Made by a program: the position numbers and the translations under genes
DNA from: Paracyclopina nana
Taxonomy: Eukaryota > Arthropoda > Copepoda > Cyclopoida > Cyclopettidae
Direction of reading: 5' to 3'
Length of the DNA stretch: 64,000 nucleotides
Assembly: GCA_019096065.1 (NCBI GenBank)
Contig: JAGUCH010000006.1
Location: 3,058,001 to 3,122,000, forward strand
The notes under the pieces: model-generated
The model's database searches: none
Told to the model about the DNA's origin: nothing
The model's input: the letters and a program-made list of their open reading frames with translations, nothing else
In this document: one piece after another, positions 1-12,885 of the stretch
How positions within the stretch are numbered: position 1 is the stretch's first letter
Layout of the letters: each line of letters opens with the position of its first letter

Positions 1-1552
1 TGTAAACCTATACCTAACAATTCTCGTTTGAACCCTTTTACAATATGCTTGAGAATTTGTGCACCATACTGAGCTGCTTGCATACATTTACAGGCAAAGC
101 TCTCCTATTATCCTCCAAAGTGCACACTGGGCCAAAGTGGCCCATAAAAGTCACAGTTAATGGGTCCATTTTCGAGGAGTGAAAGTGAGGGCCTTTTGGC
201 CTGAAAAGTGGCTTTTTGTGGAATTGCGCCCCCAGAGTGGCAAATGGGGAGATGAGTCATCATGATCAGTAGTACTGTATAGCTTGGAAATTCTAATACT
301 GATGACCTACAAAATGAGCTCAATTGAGTGCACAAATGATCATTTGAGGCTTGAATTTATTTATTGCAAGTTGTGTCTAATGATGAATGTGCAATATACT
401 GCAAGAGCATGGTAAATGCCCTTGGTGCAATTTTCCTGCCCTAAGAATAACGGACGAGTAAACAGGATTGCACAAATGCAGGATAAATTAGCATGCCAAT
501 TTGCTAAACTCACTCGAAGAAAATAATTTCAAAAATACGCTTTCAAATGGCGATTTTCTCAGCATTTCTTATGCTTGAAAATGCAATTATTTAGCTTTTT
601 CATCAATAATAAAACACAACTTTTATCTTGATTTTTCAGCACCTTAAACATCCTTTTGTTTTCTTGCGTCGAAAAATTCCATTTGTTTCACAATTATATA
701 AGGAAAAGCTTTTAGGAAAATCATGTACACGTTGATGGTCGCTCGATCATCCAGCGGCTGGACATTCTTGTACACACATTTAAAGGGCTACACATCTCTT
801 CTGTTTAGACGGAGAAGATCTTGTCTCCTAAATGTAAGCAATTTTTCTCTCGTTCAATCGAATGCCAGAGATTTTCACTGTAAGTAGGGTCATTAATCTA
901 GATGTTTTCTTTTTCAAAGAGGTCAATGGAGGAAGTCCCTGATTGCCAAAGTAGATATGCACGCTCATTCAGCAAAAACAACTTCATTTCTTGGCCAGGC
1001 TAAAATGCATCAAATGGAGGAGTGAGCAATGGCCATTTGCAAATTATTATTGCCATTTTGATTGGAGTGGACCCATGGTGAAAATCTAGATATTACAGCC
1101 TGAGGTTGCAGCAATGCATGTGAAATTTCGCTCGGGCTTTTTATGAATTCTTCACTTGGAAGAAGAAGAGTTTTTCGCGATCGAGGAGCAATAATGTGAA
1201 GAATGGCTGAAATTAGGGTTTCATTTCGAAATGCACATTTGAAACTCGATAATGCCAACATTCATTCAGCTCGAAATTCATCTTCTTCAGTGCAAAAATC
1301 ATTGCGAGCTCATAACGCTGTCCTTGATCAAAACGGACAGAAAATAGCCAATTCGTGATGTGGAAATCTGCTCGATAGCAAATCGCTCATTTTCGCATTG
1401 AGGGTGTCCAAAGAAAAGTACAACAAACATTTCATCAAATCGTGATGACACGATAAATATGAAGGACGATACTTCTAGCTATTATTGCTTTGTTCAAACG
1501 TGAAACAAATGGAAATCTCAACGATAACAAACTTTTTCCTTCAATTATATTT
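1..1552. other. AT-rich intergenic DNA, no gene recognised
   Basis: No frame here has recognisable protein similarity, and the open frames (up to about 83 codons) are what random AT-rich DNA would give. I see no tRNA, long repeat or splice-bounded exon set. It ends where the first copy of the AGGGCG-terminated repeat begins. Confidence 0.6.
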
Positions 1553-1947
1553 AGGGCGATCCTATATTCGAATTTTTAGTCAAGTTACGTTGCTAAGACA
1601 GCAACCTTACTTGATCAGTTAAGTTGAGCTTGTTCTAGCCAAGTTCGGTGCGTTTTAGCAATGTTCAGTTGACCGCTGAGCTGACACGCCAACGCGTTGT
1701 ACATCCGCAGCTGATGAGCAAAGTTAGCTTGTGTCAATTAAGCGAGATTCAGTTACTACGCATATGAGAACACTTTTTGTTGCTTAGTTCAGTTTGGCAA
1801 CTGAACTTAGCTATGCAAGCAAGCTAGTACTAGATAAAAGCAAGCTAAGTTAAGTTCTACCTACATAAATATCTAGGAACGGAACTGAACTGAACTTAAC
1901 TTTCTACCAAACTTAACTTGGCTAACAGGCCAATACGGGAACGCCCT
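1553..1947 (+). mobile_element. MITE-like TIR element, copy A (395 bp)
   Basis: This 395-bp block begins AGGGCGATCC and ends GGAACGCCCT, so its ends form an imperfect terminal inverted repeat. A second copy of exactly the same length and nearly identical sequence lies at 46495-46889 in the same orientation. A diverged half copy lies inverted at about 23930-24090. The interior is rich in AAGTTAAGTT and CAGTTCAGTT-like words and has no coding frame, which fits a non-autonomous DNA transposon. The superfamily is unclear: copy B is flanked by TAA on both sides, but copy A has no clean target duplication. Confidence 0.75.
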
Positions 1948-4586
1948 AAAGCCTGGAACTGAGAACTGAATTTGTTTAATCTTTAAACTTAATCATACAA
2001 TTATTATAACTTAAGAAGATAACAAAATTGAGATGCTATTTTATCATATTTTTGCTTGTTTGATTTTTTATCATTTGAATGTAAGTAACTTTTGTGAAAT
2101 CCATCATAGATTCTTAGATGAACCAAAGAATGAAAGAAGAGGATTGTTGCCATCTCCAAAATGTACACATGTCTTCCATTTAGAAAAAAAGGCTTAAGCA
2201 GTGTGTGCATTGAGCAGAAGAGGCCTTCTTTGACAAAGGCCTCTTTCTTATGCATAGCTAAGTAATCCTTTAGGAAAACTTTTCATGGCATTAATGTGAT
2301 TCTGATGGGTCACGTGACCTCATAATAAGTTCATGCATATAAATGGGACTTTTGCTCCTTCTTTTGAGTAGCTTTGCTATGGTCACGTGACCCAGTTTTT
2401 GAATCAATAAATGGCTATTGTAGCCTCAGGTCTCCACCACCACAGTAAAAGAATTGTTGTTTTTCATACTGCACAATGGGGGAGCCAGGCATTAAAATAT
2501 AGGATTCAATGGGAATTTTTCAAGCCCCAGACACCCAGATGAAAATAAAAGGGCTGCTGAGACCATAAACATTTTGGTTTGAAGATAGCCATCAAAAATA
2601 TGAGCCAACTTCCTTGTAGTTCAGCACACTTTAAAAACAAATCTGATTGCTACAAAAAATGCAAATTGACAATTTCAATCGATGTTACTTCTTCCTCCGG
2701 TTTTGTGACCTTCCTTTTTATTTCTACCACTTTGGCGCTAATCCATGCCAGAAATATTCTATAACAGCTGTGTGGTTATACACACAGAAAATAATTGAAA
2801 ATGGCTGGCAGTGATAATCTTGCATAACAATAAAAGGGATAAGACTGATGGATCGATCAATCACTCAAAAGGCTTGCATAGGATGTCGGATTTTCGCCAA
2901 ATTCACAAACTATTGCAGCAATAAATAAAAAATAGTGGAAATGCAGTTCCAAAAAAACAATTTGATGTCCAAATTCTAATTGGGAAAGTATTTACATAAA
3001 ATGTAAACAAGCAAAACAGCTGACAAGCTGATATCATTTGAACTATGTAGAAAGTTAGTTAAAAATTCATACTTTTATAATGATGGCCTTTCCTACAAAT
3101 GACAGCAAAATGCACAAATTGATTGAGGGCTGCATAAAAATCACATGTGCTATAATTTAGCAGAAAAAAATTGTGAATTAGAAAGCATGACATGATTCAC
3201 CTGTCATACTACTTTTGATGAACAACACCCAGAATGAAGTTTTTTTAATATTCTGTTGCCAGGTATTCAAGCATGACACTAATCCTCGCGTAAAAACAGC
3301 TTAGAAAAATTGCTAGACAACAAGAGAATTTTTAAAAAGCTCTAAACTTGGTGGCTATTTAGAGCAGAGGATTGCACTTGTTCATCATGCCTGAAATAAC
3401 ATGCTCATAAAAGCAGATTCAGTAGCTTCAAATTGGATATTTTTTGCCCCTAGAAAAAAAAAGGAAAAAGTGTACAAGTAGCAAAAAGAAAACAAGTTCC
3501 ACCCTTCAGTTCAATTTTGATCATGTCAAGATTTTGGGGGAAAAGAAGGACGGTTCAAATATTGCCACAAAAATGACCACATAAGAAAAAAAAAGTGTGC
3601 TACACCAAAGGCAACAAAAGCTGACAGATTACAATTGGCTGCATACTGGGAAAACCGCCCGGTCAAAAATTCGTTTTTTGTTTACAGTGCGCGCGCCATG
3701 GCGCGGCACGCCTCTAAGTTAATTAGCTCAGGCTGATTTTGTAGGCAGTTTTCCCCAGTGTGCTTTCAGCTGTAACAATGATGCTCTCTGTGGAATTTTA
3801 GTACACACGATGGCATCTTTTATGCCAAGAGGAACATCTTTAGTGACAAAGATGGACGACGACCTCAGGTAGTTTTTCACAATGCCATCATTGCCTATTT
3901 ATGACATGATGTCCGAGTCACGACTCATTAGTACCATATTTAAACAGAAAAAAATTGATAAATTGAGTAAGCCCCAGAGATGAGAATCTTCTTCATGATT
4001 TGGCCAAAAAAAATTAATAATTTATGGCCCCTTCGCATTCCAACAATTCAATTTAGAGTTCCACTAATGAAATCAACTATAATAAAAGTTGGTGTGGCGG
4101 AGGCCTCCAAAAAAAGAAGACTGTCATGTTTGGATTAAGAAAAAATTTATCGTCATCTCAAGAAGGGTGGTTAAGTAAACTCGAGCATAATAATAATTTC
4201 AGGGTTCGTTGAACTTCATTTCAATAGTCATGGGCGGGGTTGACAAATTTCAAGAGAAATATAACGTTTTCTCACTTAGATGTGGATCAATGAAAAATAC
4301 GAAGAAGAAGAAGCAACTCGGGGTCAAAATATAAACACATTCACTTTTGATGTCTAGACAGATTTTGTGTAAATCTCCCCAAAATCCATGGTGGTGGAGT
4401 TGTTGTGTAAAAGTATAATGTAATGTGAGACGTATTCGGGCATTGCTCACAGTGGGGGTGTTGCCATAATAATAAGTCGGAAACCAATTTGCTGTAGCCA
4501 AAAAACGATTCATAATTTCTTATTCATACTTGATCTTTGATTATTTGCATTTTCTGAAGAATTAGTATTTTTGCTTCATGGGCCCG
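1948..4586. other. Intergenic DNA, no gene recognised
   Basis: AT-rich spacer without recognisable coding or RNA genes. At about 3644-3765 an inverted repeat (ACTGGGAAAAC near the left, GTTTTCCCCAGT near the right) encloses a TGTTTAC word followed by an alternating GCGCGCGC run, a local CpG-rich spot. Confidence 0.55.
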
Positions 4587-5080
4587 CACTGTGAAAGTGG
4601 AACCCCAAAAGTTGCCACTCATGGGCTAAAATTACAAAATTATGAGTGCAACACCTTTTATCACCAACAAGGGGATTTTTGGTAAAAGGAATTACATATG
4701 TTTCAATGTAAGTGCAATTTTATACTTGCTGCAACAAATGAACTTTCTTAATTGATCACTTTTATGGAAAATAATAAGTACATTTGATTTAAGGGTCTAA
4801 TTTGACCCTAGTTGCTGTGTGAAGAGGAATTTAGCACTGTGAAAGTGGAACCCCAAAAGTTGCCACTCATGGGCTAAAATTACAAAATTATGAGTGCAAC
4901 ACCTTTTATCACCAACAAGGGGATTTTTGGTAAAAGGAATTACATTTGTATCAATGTAAGTGCAATTGATGCTTGCTGCAACAAATGAACTTTCTTAATT
5001 AATCACTTTTATGGAAAATAATAAGTACATTTGATTTAAGGGTCTAATTTGACCCTAGTTTCAGTGTGAAGAGGAATTTA
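4587..5080. repeat. Tandem duplication, two 248-bp units
   Basis: Unit 1 (4587-4834) and unit 2 (4835 to about 5080) are nearly identical. They share the opening CACTGTGAAAGTGGAACC or its continuation, the middle GGGCTAAAATTACAAAATT and the closing GTGTGAAGAGGAATTTAG. Only a few substitutions and a 2-base indel separate them, so the duplication is young. No coding frame crosses it. Confidence 0.9.
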
Positions 5081-8000
5081 GCCCCCCAGAATGGAGCAAA
5101 AAGTAGTTGTTGTTTCACCTTGGCCATTTAGGTTAATAATGAGGCTAGTTTCTGTTATCTTAATTAAGGCCACTGACGTTTTTAAGCAATGGCAACATTC
5201 CTTCTTGGCATTCATGAACACTCAGCCTTTTCCCCACTAGTAAATTGGCCAATATCCATCATTTTCACTTGGGTATTTTTTGCACTGGACCCACCATAGA
5301 GTGGCGGTAATAAAATGAGAGCCCACTTTTTGCTGCCTTCTACCTTTTTAAAGACCTGCAGCCATCCCGAGTAAAATTACTTCCCAACAAAAAGAGTTTC
5401 TCCCATTTGTTCTGGTCTGCAGATTCATAAAATGATGGCAGATGTCAAATACTCAAGCTTCAAGATGTTCATAAAAGTTTGAAGCTAAAACCTGCCCAAT
5501 TTTTTTTCAATTTGCATTATTGGATCAAATTTGCTCTTGGTTGTTTTGAGAGGATTTCCTAAAATGGATTCTAGTCCAATTTTAGCATAGATAAAAAACC
5601 AGTTAAAGTTGATGTGATGCCAAAATAAAGTGGCCAAGATTGATGAAAACAGGTCAAAATGTCTTCATCATCTTGAGGGCTTAGTTGTAAAAAAAGAACA
5701 GACCTATGATTAAGCCATAAAGTTTCTCACTCATTCAAGCTACAACCAAGCAAAAGATGCCGAAAACGACTATTTATTCCACATACTTTTACAAGTCCAA
5801 AGTAAAATAAAGCCAGAGCAGACTTAAAAAGAATGCAAATAAAATTGAAGCACTACTTCTATTAGGATCACACGGCATTTTGAGCTTTTCACATCAATCA
5901 AATCATCTATATTAAGACTAATTAAACTGACAATAAAGTGAAGGAATAGAGCTAAAGAGTAAAAAATTATAATTTGAGGAAAAACTTTTGGTTATTTGTA
6001 GGTGCGCACGCCGGGAAACGAGCCCGCCTACGCGCTAAAAAAGTAAACAAACTCAGCAAAGAATTGTGAACCCTCCAATTTCAAGGGTAAGTAAGAATGA
6101 ATTCGAGAGCGTTTTTGCTTCATTTTTTGCACCATTTGAAATGTAGCGTGAAAGATAGAAAAAGGACAAAGTTTCAAGTGTCTTTTCAAAAGGAGTTAAA
6201 GAGAAAAAAGCCGGTAACTTTGATTAGGATCAACAGAGAGTGACAAAAAATCTCGAGTCAGATCAAAGGAAGACAAGAGCTCGTTCGAGTCAACTTTAAT
6301 TATAATTTTTTTCCTCTGCTTTGCAGGGGGAGAAAAATTTCATTTTGTAAATATCGCCAGTTCATCGTTGCTAACAAGACAGGCAAACAAGTTTTCTAGT
6401 TTTACAACAGTAGAAGTAGATTAAAATAGCTTAAAACGAAAAATTAGCCGCGCGCATTTTTCTTTGTTCTTCACAACACTTGACCAGAATCGCACCATTA
6501 AAATTGCAGTGGGTGTAAAATAGGTTCAAGAATGACATAATAAAGGCCACCGTAGTAATGAAAACACCGTGGGAGTAACTTGACACTCTCAAATTATACA
6601 AGGCAGCAAGTTTTCAACTTAATAAAAATTCCGCAAAGGATTTTCATGCCTTGGCTTATTTTGCTTGTGACAAAAATGACACGGCCAATTAAAATTCAGA
6701 TGATTTGTGAGCAGATTTTCCCGCGAGATTAACGCAAAGAAGGAATGTTGGCTTGCCCTCTGGTGGACAAATTCTGAACTGAAAAAGTAGATGTACATAA
6801 AAAACAGCTGGGTGTTATAATATTTTCATGAGGTTGACACAACCATAAAGGGGCAAGAAGTGTCAAAGCAATGTAGAAATAAAAAATTGCTGCAGTCAGT
6901 GAGCAAAAAAGGAGCCATGTGTTAACAATTTGTTAGCAAGACCCCATATGTATACATGTGTGTTTTGCAAAGTTGTTCCTACTCCAGATATTCAAGATAG
7001 GCCATAAAGCATATTTGAGCTAATTACTTCTACATCTTTTGACTTCACAACTCGCCCACGACTTGTCAAACACAACAGTTATTTTATTGCAGACCAGATT
7101 TCAAAAATGGACAACAAAGCCGCTCGCGCCAATTAGCGGGGTGTGACATTTGAAGTTTTGAATTTTGCCGCGCTTTGCTAGTTGTCAACTTAACAACAAC
7201 ACAAACGAGCTTGATTTTTCAAGCACATTTTTGGTAATCGATTCTGGGAAGCAATTTTTATTCAAGCTCTACCCACAAACTATTTCCGAAAAAATGCCCT
7301 GCTGGAAGAACAAAGGAAATGCATGCATGATTTGGCCCAAGAAAAGGAAAAAAAAAACAAAACTAGCGAGATGAAAAGCACAGATTTCAACAATAGATGA
7401 AATAACAACACCAAAGAGAGCAGCAGCAATAAGCAGGTTTTTGCTCTTTCCTCTCGAAAATCCTCATCTTCTTTTATGGCCACACCCAGAGAGTGGAAAA
7501 AAGGCCAGTAAATCCAAAATCGCCCAGTGTGTGTGTAATATGAGGAGGGAAGGTATATCCCAATTCATATATAGTAAACGTGCTAACAGCTGCGTTTGTA
7601 TGGCGGGGAATTCTGCCATAAAGTTGATCTCCCCTTCTGGCAAAACATTTTTCGCACAATATTTGCAACATATTGATCCAAAGTATCAGCCCCTTTTTTT
7701 GGCCAAACACACTCACCACTAATTCGATATTTAGCAAACATCCCATCTTTCAGGCCATATTTTACTTTGACAGGAAACAAGCTTTAAAGACGAAAATATT
7801 CCCATTGAGAATTTTTGACGGAAAACTCAATTTAAAGGCTTGAGACTCGGGCAGGTGACTTTGTATACATAATAATAAGTTTACCTTTGTTTGCAAAGTT
7901 ATATTAGCCATCTATGACTGTATTTGAGACTCTAATCAACTAAGTAAATAGATAGACACTAAAGCACACATTCTAAAGTTCCACCCTTTTTTTGGCATGA

Positions 8001-11000
8001 CATCTATGGCTTCTGACCTGAATTAGCTTTGAAGCCATAGAATGATCAAAATTAGCTAGCTGTACACCTCTAAATCTAACATCTACATTGTTTTCACTCG
8101 TAGAAAAATATTTTTGAGCTGCCTGGCTAATTTTTGGGCAAAATGCCATAGATATAAGAGGATGAGGAAAGTCTGAAAAATAAAGCCTTAATGCGCTTAC
8201 AACCATATTTTACTGACTCTTCGAGATGGCTTTCTCATTACATAACCTGAAATGGCTGTGTGTAGTTAAGAATGGTAAAAGGTTTGCCAAAATGAGATCC
8301 TTTCGCAAGTACGTGACGTCATATGAGGCCTTTGTGCAAGGCCAGATCGATAGGAACTCGACACGCCTTCACTGCTGCACAATGCACCAACAGAAAAGGC
8401 CTTTCTGGCCTTTTTCCTGGCAAAAAGTTCATTTGGCAGACACAACTTGTTATTTTTGCATGTCTAAAGCTGGTTTATTTGTTTACATTTCTATAGCTGG
8501 TTTATTTGTTTACATTTTGAGAGGGCGCACGGGTCAAACTTCCGCGCAAGTAAACAAAAAAAACAGCAACAAAATTACCGCATTTTTTTGCTTTTTGCTG
8601 CTAAGAAGGACAAGTGGACACAAAGGATTTAATTTTGCCTCAGTTTGCAGTAATGATAAGATAAAGAGGCCTTTTCAGACAAGCCAAGGCCTTTTATCTG
8701 CAGACACTGTAAAAAGGAAAGGCCACTGGTACTCTATTTCTCGTTTTGCACCAATGCACCAAGAAAAAACTTAGTAGTCTTGAAGATCATGCTCTAAAAA
8801 TGACAGCAGCATTCAAGGCTGAAAGAAACATAATATAATAGCCGCGCAGAATCTCAAAAGCTAATTTTTTGCTCACATCTGTTTCATGGCAAGTGCAACG
8901 AATGTTCTGTCGAAGCCTTATAAAAATGTCAACAGAGCTCAAAAAACAGACACAGCCAATTTGCAACTTAGCTTGATGCTGCCTTTATATATATAGGAAT
9001 TTCTAGTTTTGATTTACAGCCTCTTCTCATGCCACGACAGCTTCTTTTAAAAGTGTCGCCACAATTTTTGTTGACCAAAAACATTCAGCTGACGTGGGCA
9101 CGTGCTCGTCAGCTGTTGTTGTTTTAGTAACCAGTGTGCGCGCGCATGCGCAGAAGCTCAATAATGAGGTAATTGAATGCAAAAGTTCTGCATCGATGAG
9201 TTTCAGCTTGATTTTTTTCAGAACTAGATGTATTGATTGACTTGATAAATGGCAAACACTGCTTTTGCACTGAATAATTCAAGGTTGATTTGAAAAGCGT
9301 GTGGATTGCCATGGGTTACCATTATAAGCAGTGTATTTTTGACCTTGCCAAATGCCAGAAATGTGAGCTGATTTGTGTGTTACGTGTGGACAGACAAAAT
9401 TATGGGTTCAACACTTGGAGACACCATTTGCACTTGGGTTGCAAATGACATCTCTTGGTAGCTGACACTTTTGACCTTTAGAGTATAAACCCAAGTCTAG
9501 AAAGGATGGCGCCACCTTTCAATTAAGTTTCACTTAACAGACAGTAAAAATTAAATTCTTTCTTGAATTCTTACACACAATGTTATTTTTAAATGTAAAA
9601 TCACCATGAATGATGAAAAGCTCAAAAGAGCAATTTTTTAGCCAGACTTAAAGCCAAGATGGCGCCACATTGGCAGTTTCACAGAATACCCTGTCAATTT
9701 TTTGTCTTGTTCGCTGATAGGCAAAACTTGTTCTGCTCTTAATTGTAGAATGCTACACTTGATGATTGACAAGTCAGCATGGAAAAAGAAATGGTTTTTC
9801 AAACTGAAAACTAATTGAAAACTAATGAATGTTCGCACTCAAGTGTTAAAGCTGTTCAGTTGTTGCATGGCTAAGTAGTGAAGTTGACATGACACCATTT
9901 TTCCAACAGCAAGAAAGTCGTGAGAATTGTTGTAGTTCCAGCCAAGAATTTTGACATGAAATGTTACGCTGAATCCACACACCGTATGTAAATGAAACTC
10001 ATCAAACTCAGCTGGAAGTGAAGATGTGTAAACAAACATGAAATCCTCGGGCTCAAAAGCAAAGCTTGCGCAACGCTGGCAAGGGCTTAAAAATTGGACT
10101 TTTTCAGGGGGTCTTGACAGGGCCATCTGGCGGCCGAAAGAGTGAACTAAAACAAACAAAACGCAAGTTCATCGGGGTGAGAAGGAGAAACGCCGAAGGC
10201 TCGTTTTCTTGGCACCGTGTAAGTAATAATGCATGCTTGATGCAATGACTCATCCAAAAGCACAATGGAATGACAACTGAAAGATAGCCAGGCACCCACC
10301 CACTTTGTAGCACTAGCAGCAAAGGGTCATTCAAATGTGTGAACAAATCATTCTCTGTTCTCCGCATGCTAATTCACTTTCGTCGTGGCATTTTTTATAA
10401 GAATTCGCCCCTACATGGAATTGAGCCACGGTGGGTTTTCCTTGAAGAACACTCAGCTCAGGAGCATCATCATGGGACACCAGAAAAAGTTGGCCAAATA
10501 ATGGGTTATCTCATACCGAGAACTTGATGAACGAGATGTCTTGCTGTTGTTATCATTTGGAAGAAAAATTCCTTTCTGGCGATGCTATGCCAAAAATAAA
10601 GCAGCTGAATCCCGAATTTCGCTTCGTATTGCGATGTCAACGGCAGCCGAAATAAATTGAAAACTCAACTCGGGCCTCGTGTCATGTTTTTTTCATAATT
10701 TCCCAATTTCATGTCTGCTCGTGAAAAAAGTGCAGATGACACCAGAAATAGTTCCATTCATTCTTTTGGTGACATTAACAAAACTTTCACCATTTTCATG
10801 GGGAAAAAATCAACTGGCGCTTACCTTCCATGATGCGGCTGTATCTTTTTTCACTTTTGAATTCGGATTGTTTGGCTTTCGGGCGATTCTTGACAAAACG
10901 CCGAAGTTGAGCGAAGCACCGTGCACGAGCGAGGAAGCGCTAGCCTTGCGAACTCGTTGCAAACTGAGACTTTTCTTGTTGAGTGTTGGGTGCGCGCGGC

Positions 11001-12634
11001 CGCGCAAAGCTGAGTGTCCAGCTGATCAGCTGATGGAGAGCGGCGCTAGGGTTGCGCCACCAACGGGAAATATCGCTTCAATTGGGCTTTGCTTACGGAG
11101 GCTCTGTTAGTAATGATTTTTGCCGCTAGGAGGAGCTAATGATAGCCCAGCTAATAGCAGCGTAGGCTAAGAGGGCAGAAAATTAAATTTCGATGTGCTT
11201 CTGTTCGTCCCAGCTCCACTACAAGCCCCGCTCTAAAAAAATTGACCCTCCGATCAATTTTTAAAGTCAACAGATTTGGTATATTTCAACTAATTTACAA
11301 ATATTTTAGTCTTCTAACTTTTTAAAAGTAAGATTTAATCCAGTTTTGTTGCCATTTTATAGGCACAGTGAGTAATAATTGTGTGCTTTGCAGGACAATT
11401 TGCCCAAGAAAAGCAAGCTTGATACACGGTGGAGCTTTCGGGAAAAGGCAGAAAATCTCTCGTTTCTTGACAAGAACGCCAAAATATTTCGTTTTTAAAA
11501 GTCAAAAAGCCAAATGATAACGATTATGCGACGAACTAGTTGAAGCCACCTTGAAAAAGAATCGGAGGTTACTCCTAATGCCATCTTTTTTACCTTATTG
11601 GGAAAAATGTAACTACACCGTGAGCAAAGCCCAATTCAAGCACCGCTCCACAGACGGGCGCGATAATAAACCCCGCTTTCTTCAAATTCACTGCTTCCAA
11701 CTCCGAGTGAATTGAACCTCAAATGACAAACTCACCTTTATCTTATCTCATCGGATGCTTAATTTTTGAACCAGTTCGGCCCTTGTAGAAGTTGAAATTC
11801 GCACGAAAGATCTTGTAAAACATTATTTTCTTGTTTTTAAAATAATGGCTAGAATCCAAAAAGGCAATCTACATTTTGGTAAGATGACGCTCTAAAAAGT
11901 GGCTATTTGATCGTTGAGGATAAGATGCGTGAATGCGAGGCATTTTTTCCTCGTTGCTCCGTTCGATTTGCTAATGCGCGTGTTTTTCCCGGATTTTTTA
12001 GAGCGGGTGAAGCACTTGATGTTCTGCTAAGGCAAAATGTCCTATTGTTGGCAGCGACGCCGAGGAAGCTCCCTGAGTGCTTCGCGTCAGTCAAGCAGCG
12101 CCAAGATTTGCGGCTTGAAAAACTTGGCGGCGAAAGAAACGATCGGAAATCCAAAGTAAACAAATTTAAAACTTGACGGGAACGCAAGATGTAGCTTATT
12201 TGGATGGCCTACATAGCGCCGAAATTAATGAGCTCGTGTTTTGGAGGCATGGAATGCTGCCACGAAATTGAAATTGTTTCTCTCTAGAAACGTCGCGATT
12301 GCCCTTTTCAAAGGTTAAAATGGGGCAAATTCGGAGAAGCGCTCGTGGAAGAAGTAGCGCAGCTGCTGATGACGCGCAATGCTCAGCGTCCGTCCTACTT
12401 TAAAGTCAGCCATTGCTCAATGATTCTGAGGCCGCAATTGACAGCCGAGATTGCAAAAGAGACCAATTTGGATCAAAAACGGCCGCCTTTAGCTTAAGCG
12501 CGAATTAGCTTGATATTATTGCTACGGTCAGAACGGCTCCCAGATTAAGGTTGACATGTCCCGAAGCAGCGAGGAAAATCACTTATGTGCCGTCAAATCC
12601 CTTTGTGTATAAGCAAAGAAGAGTAATTGCCGGA
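5081..12634. other. Long intergenic stretch, no gene recognised
   Basis: Apart from local signals I see no gene. The local signals are a two-copy 27-bp repeat at about 8468-8518, a CAGCTGACG/CGTCAGCTG inverted repeat at 9086-9115, CTCF-like words at 6754-6766 and 10121-10133, and CpG-rich spots. The longest frame (8226-8774, 182 codons) is low-complexity and unlike any family I know. From about 10600 to 12600 GC content rises and short frames overlap on both strands, which may be unannotated non-coding exon or old repeat. Confidence 0.5.
8468..8518 (+). repeat. Two-copy 27-bp tandem repeat
   Basis: The word AGCTGGTTTATTTGTTTACA occurs twice in a row with a 27-bp period. Both copies contain the TGTTTAC core (8480-8486 and 8507-8513), and a third GTAAACA lies on the opposite strand at 8550-8556 beside a CGCGC word. 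Confidence 0.8.
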
Positions 12635-12639
12635 CATGG
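12635..12639. repeat. Target site duplication CATGG (left)
   Basis: CATGG immediately precedes the 5' LTR and is repeated immediately after the 3' LTR at 22523-22527. A 5-bp duplication fits BEL/Pao integration. Confidence 0.9.
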
Positions 12640-12780
12640 TGTATAAAATAATCTGGTAACGCTGCTACAGGAAAACGAGAATGTAAATAAACAAGAAGAT
12701 CAGTTCCACAAAAAACATCACAGCATTCACATCGTTCTAAGTATTTATTTTCTTTCTTTCGTCAATAACTTTCCGAAACA
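12640..12780 (+). repeat. 5' LTR (141 bp)
   Basis: Begins TGTATAAAATAA and ends TTCCGAAACA, identical to 22382-22522. A TATAAAA box lies at LTR positions 3-9, and an AATAAA signal lies about 40 bases further on (GTAAATAAAC). This suggests a very short U3, initiation roughly 30 bases after the TATA box, and an R region carrying the polyadenylation signal. Confidence 0.95.
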
Positions 12781-12781
12781 A

Positions 12782-12794
12782 TGGCGCCCAACGT
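12782..12794 (+). promoter_or_regulatory. Primer binding site, tRNA-Lys type
   Basis: TGGCGCCCAACGT begins one base after the 5' LTR. It is the complement of the 3' end of arthropod tRNA-Lys(CTT), which ends ACGTTGGGCGCCA, for 13 consecutive bases. This would prime minus-strand synthesis. Confidence 0.85.
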
Positions 12795-12885
12795 TGTTCG
12801 GATATAACCGCGTTCAATATTACCGTGTACTCATCTTTCGGTCTGCGATTGCAGAGATTTCCCCGGATTTCGACAAACCTCGTAA

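Noticed and set aside
4448-4462. CACAGTGGGG word resembling the end of the 28104 element
   Set aside because: Similarity stops after ten bases, with no matching partner end or 5-bp duplication found nearby.
8226-8774. 182-codon open frame on the plus strand
   Set aside because: Contains a translated short tandem repeat, has no family resemblance, no splice context and lies in repeat-containing spacer. Likely chance.
10679-11110. 143-codon open frame on the plus strand
   Set aside because: Composition changes abruptly along the frame and a minus-strand frame overlaps it. No recognised motif, so not called.
11903-12187. Overlapping frames of about 90 codons on both strands
   Set aside because: Mutual shadows in a locally GC-richer stretch; neither shows domain features.
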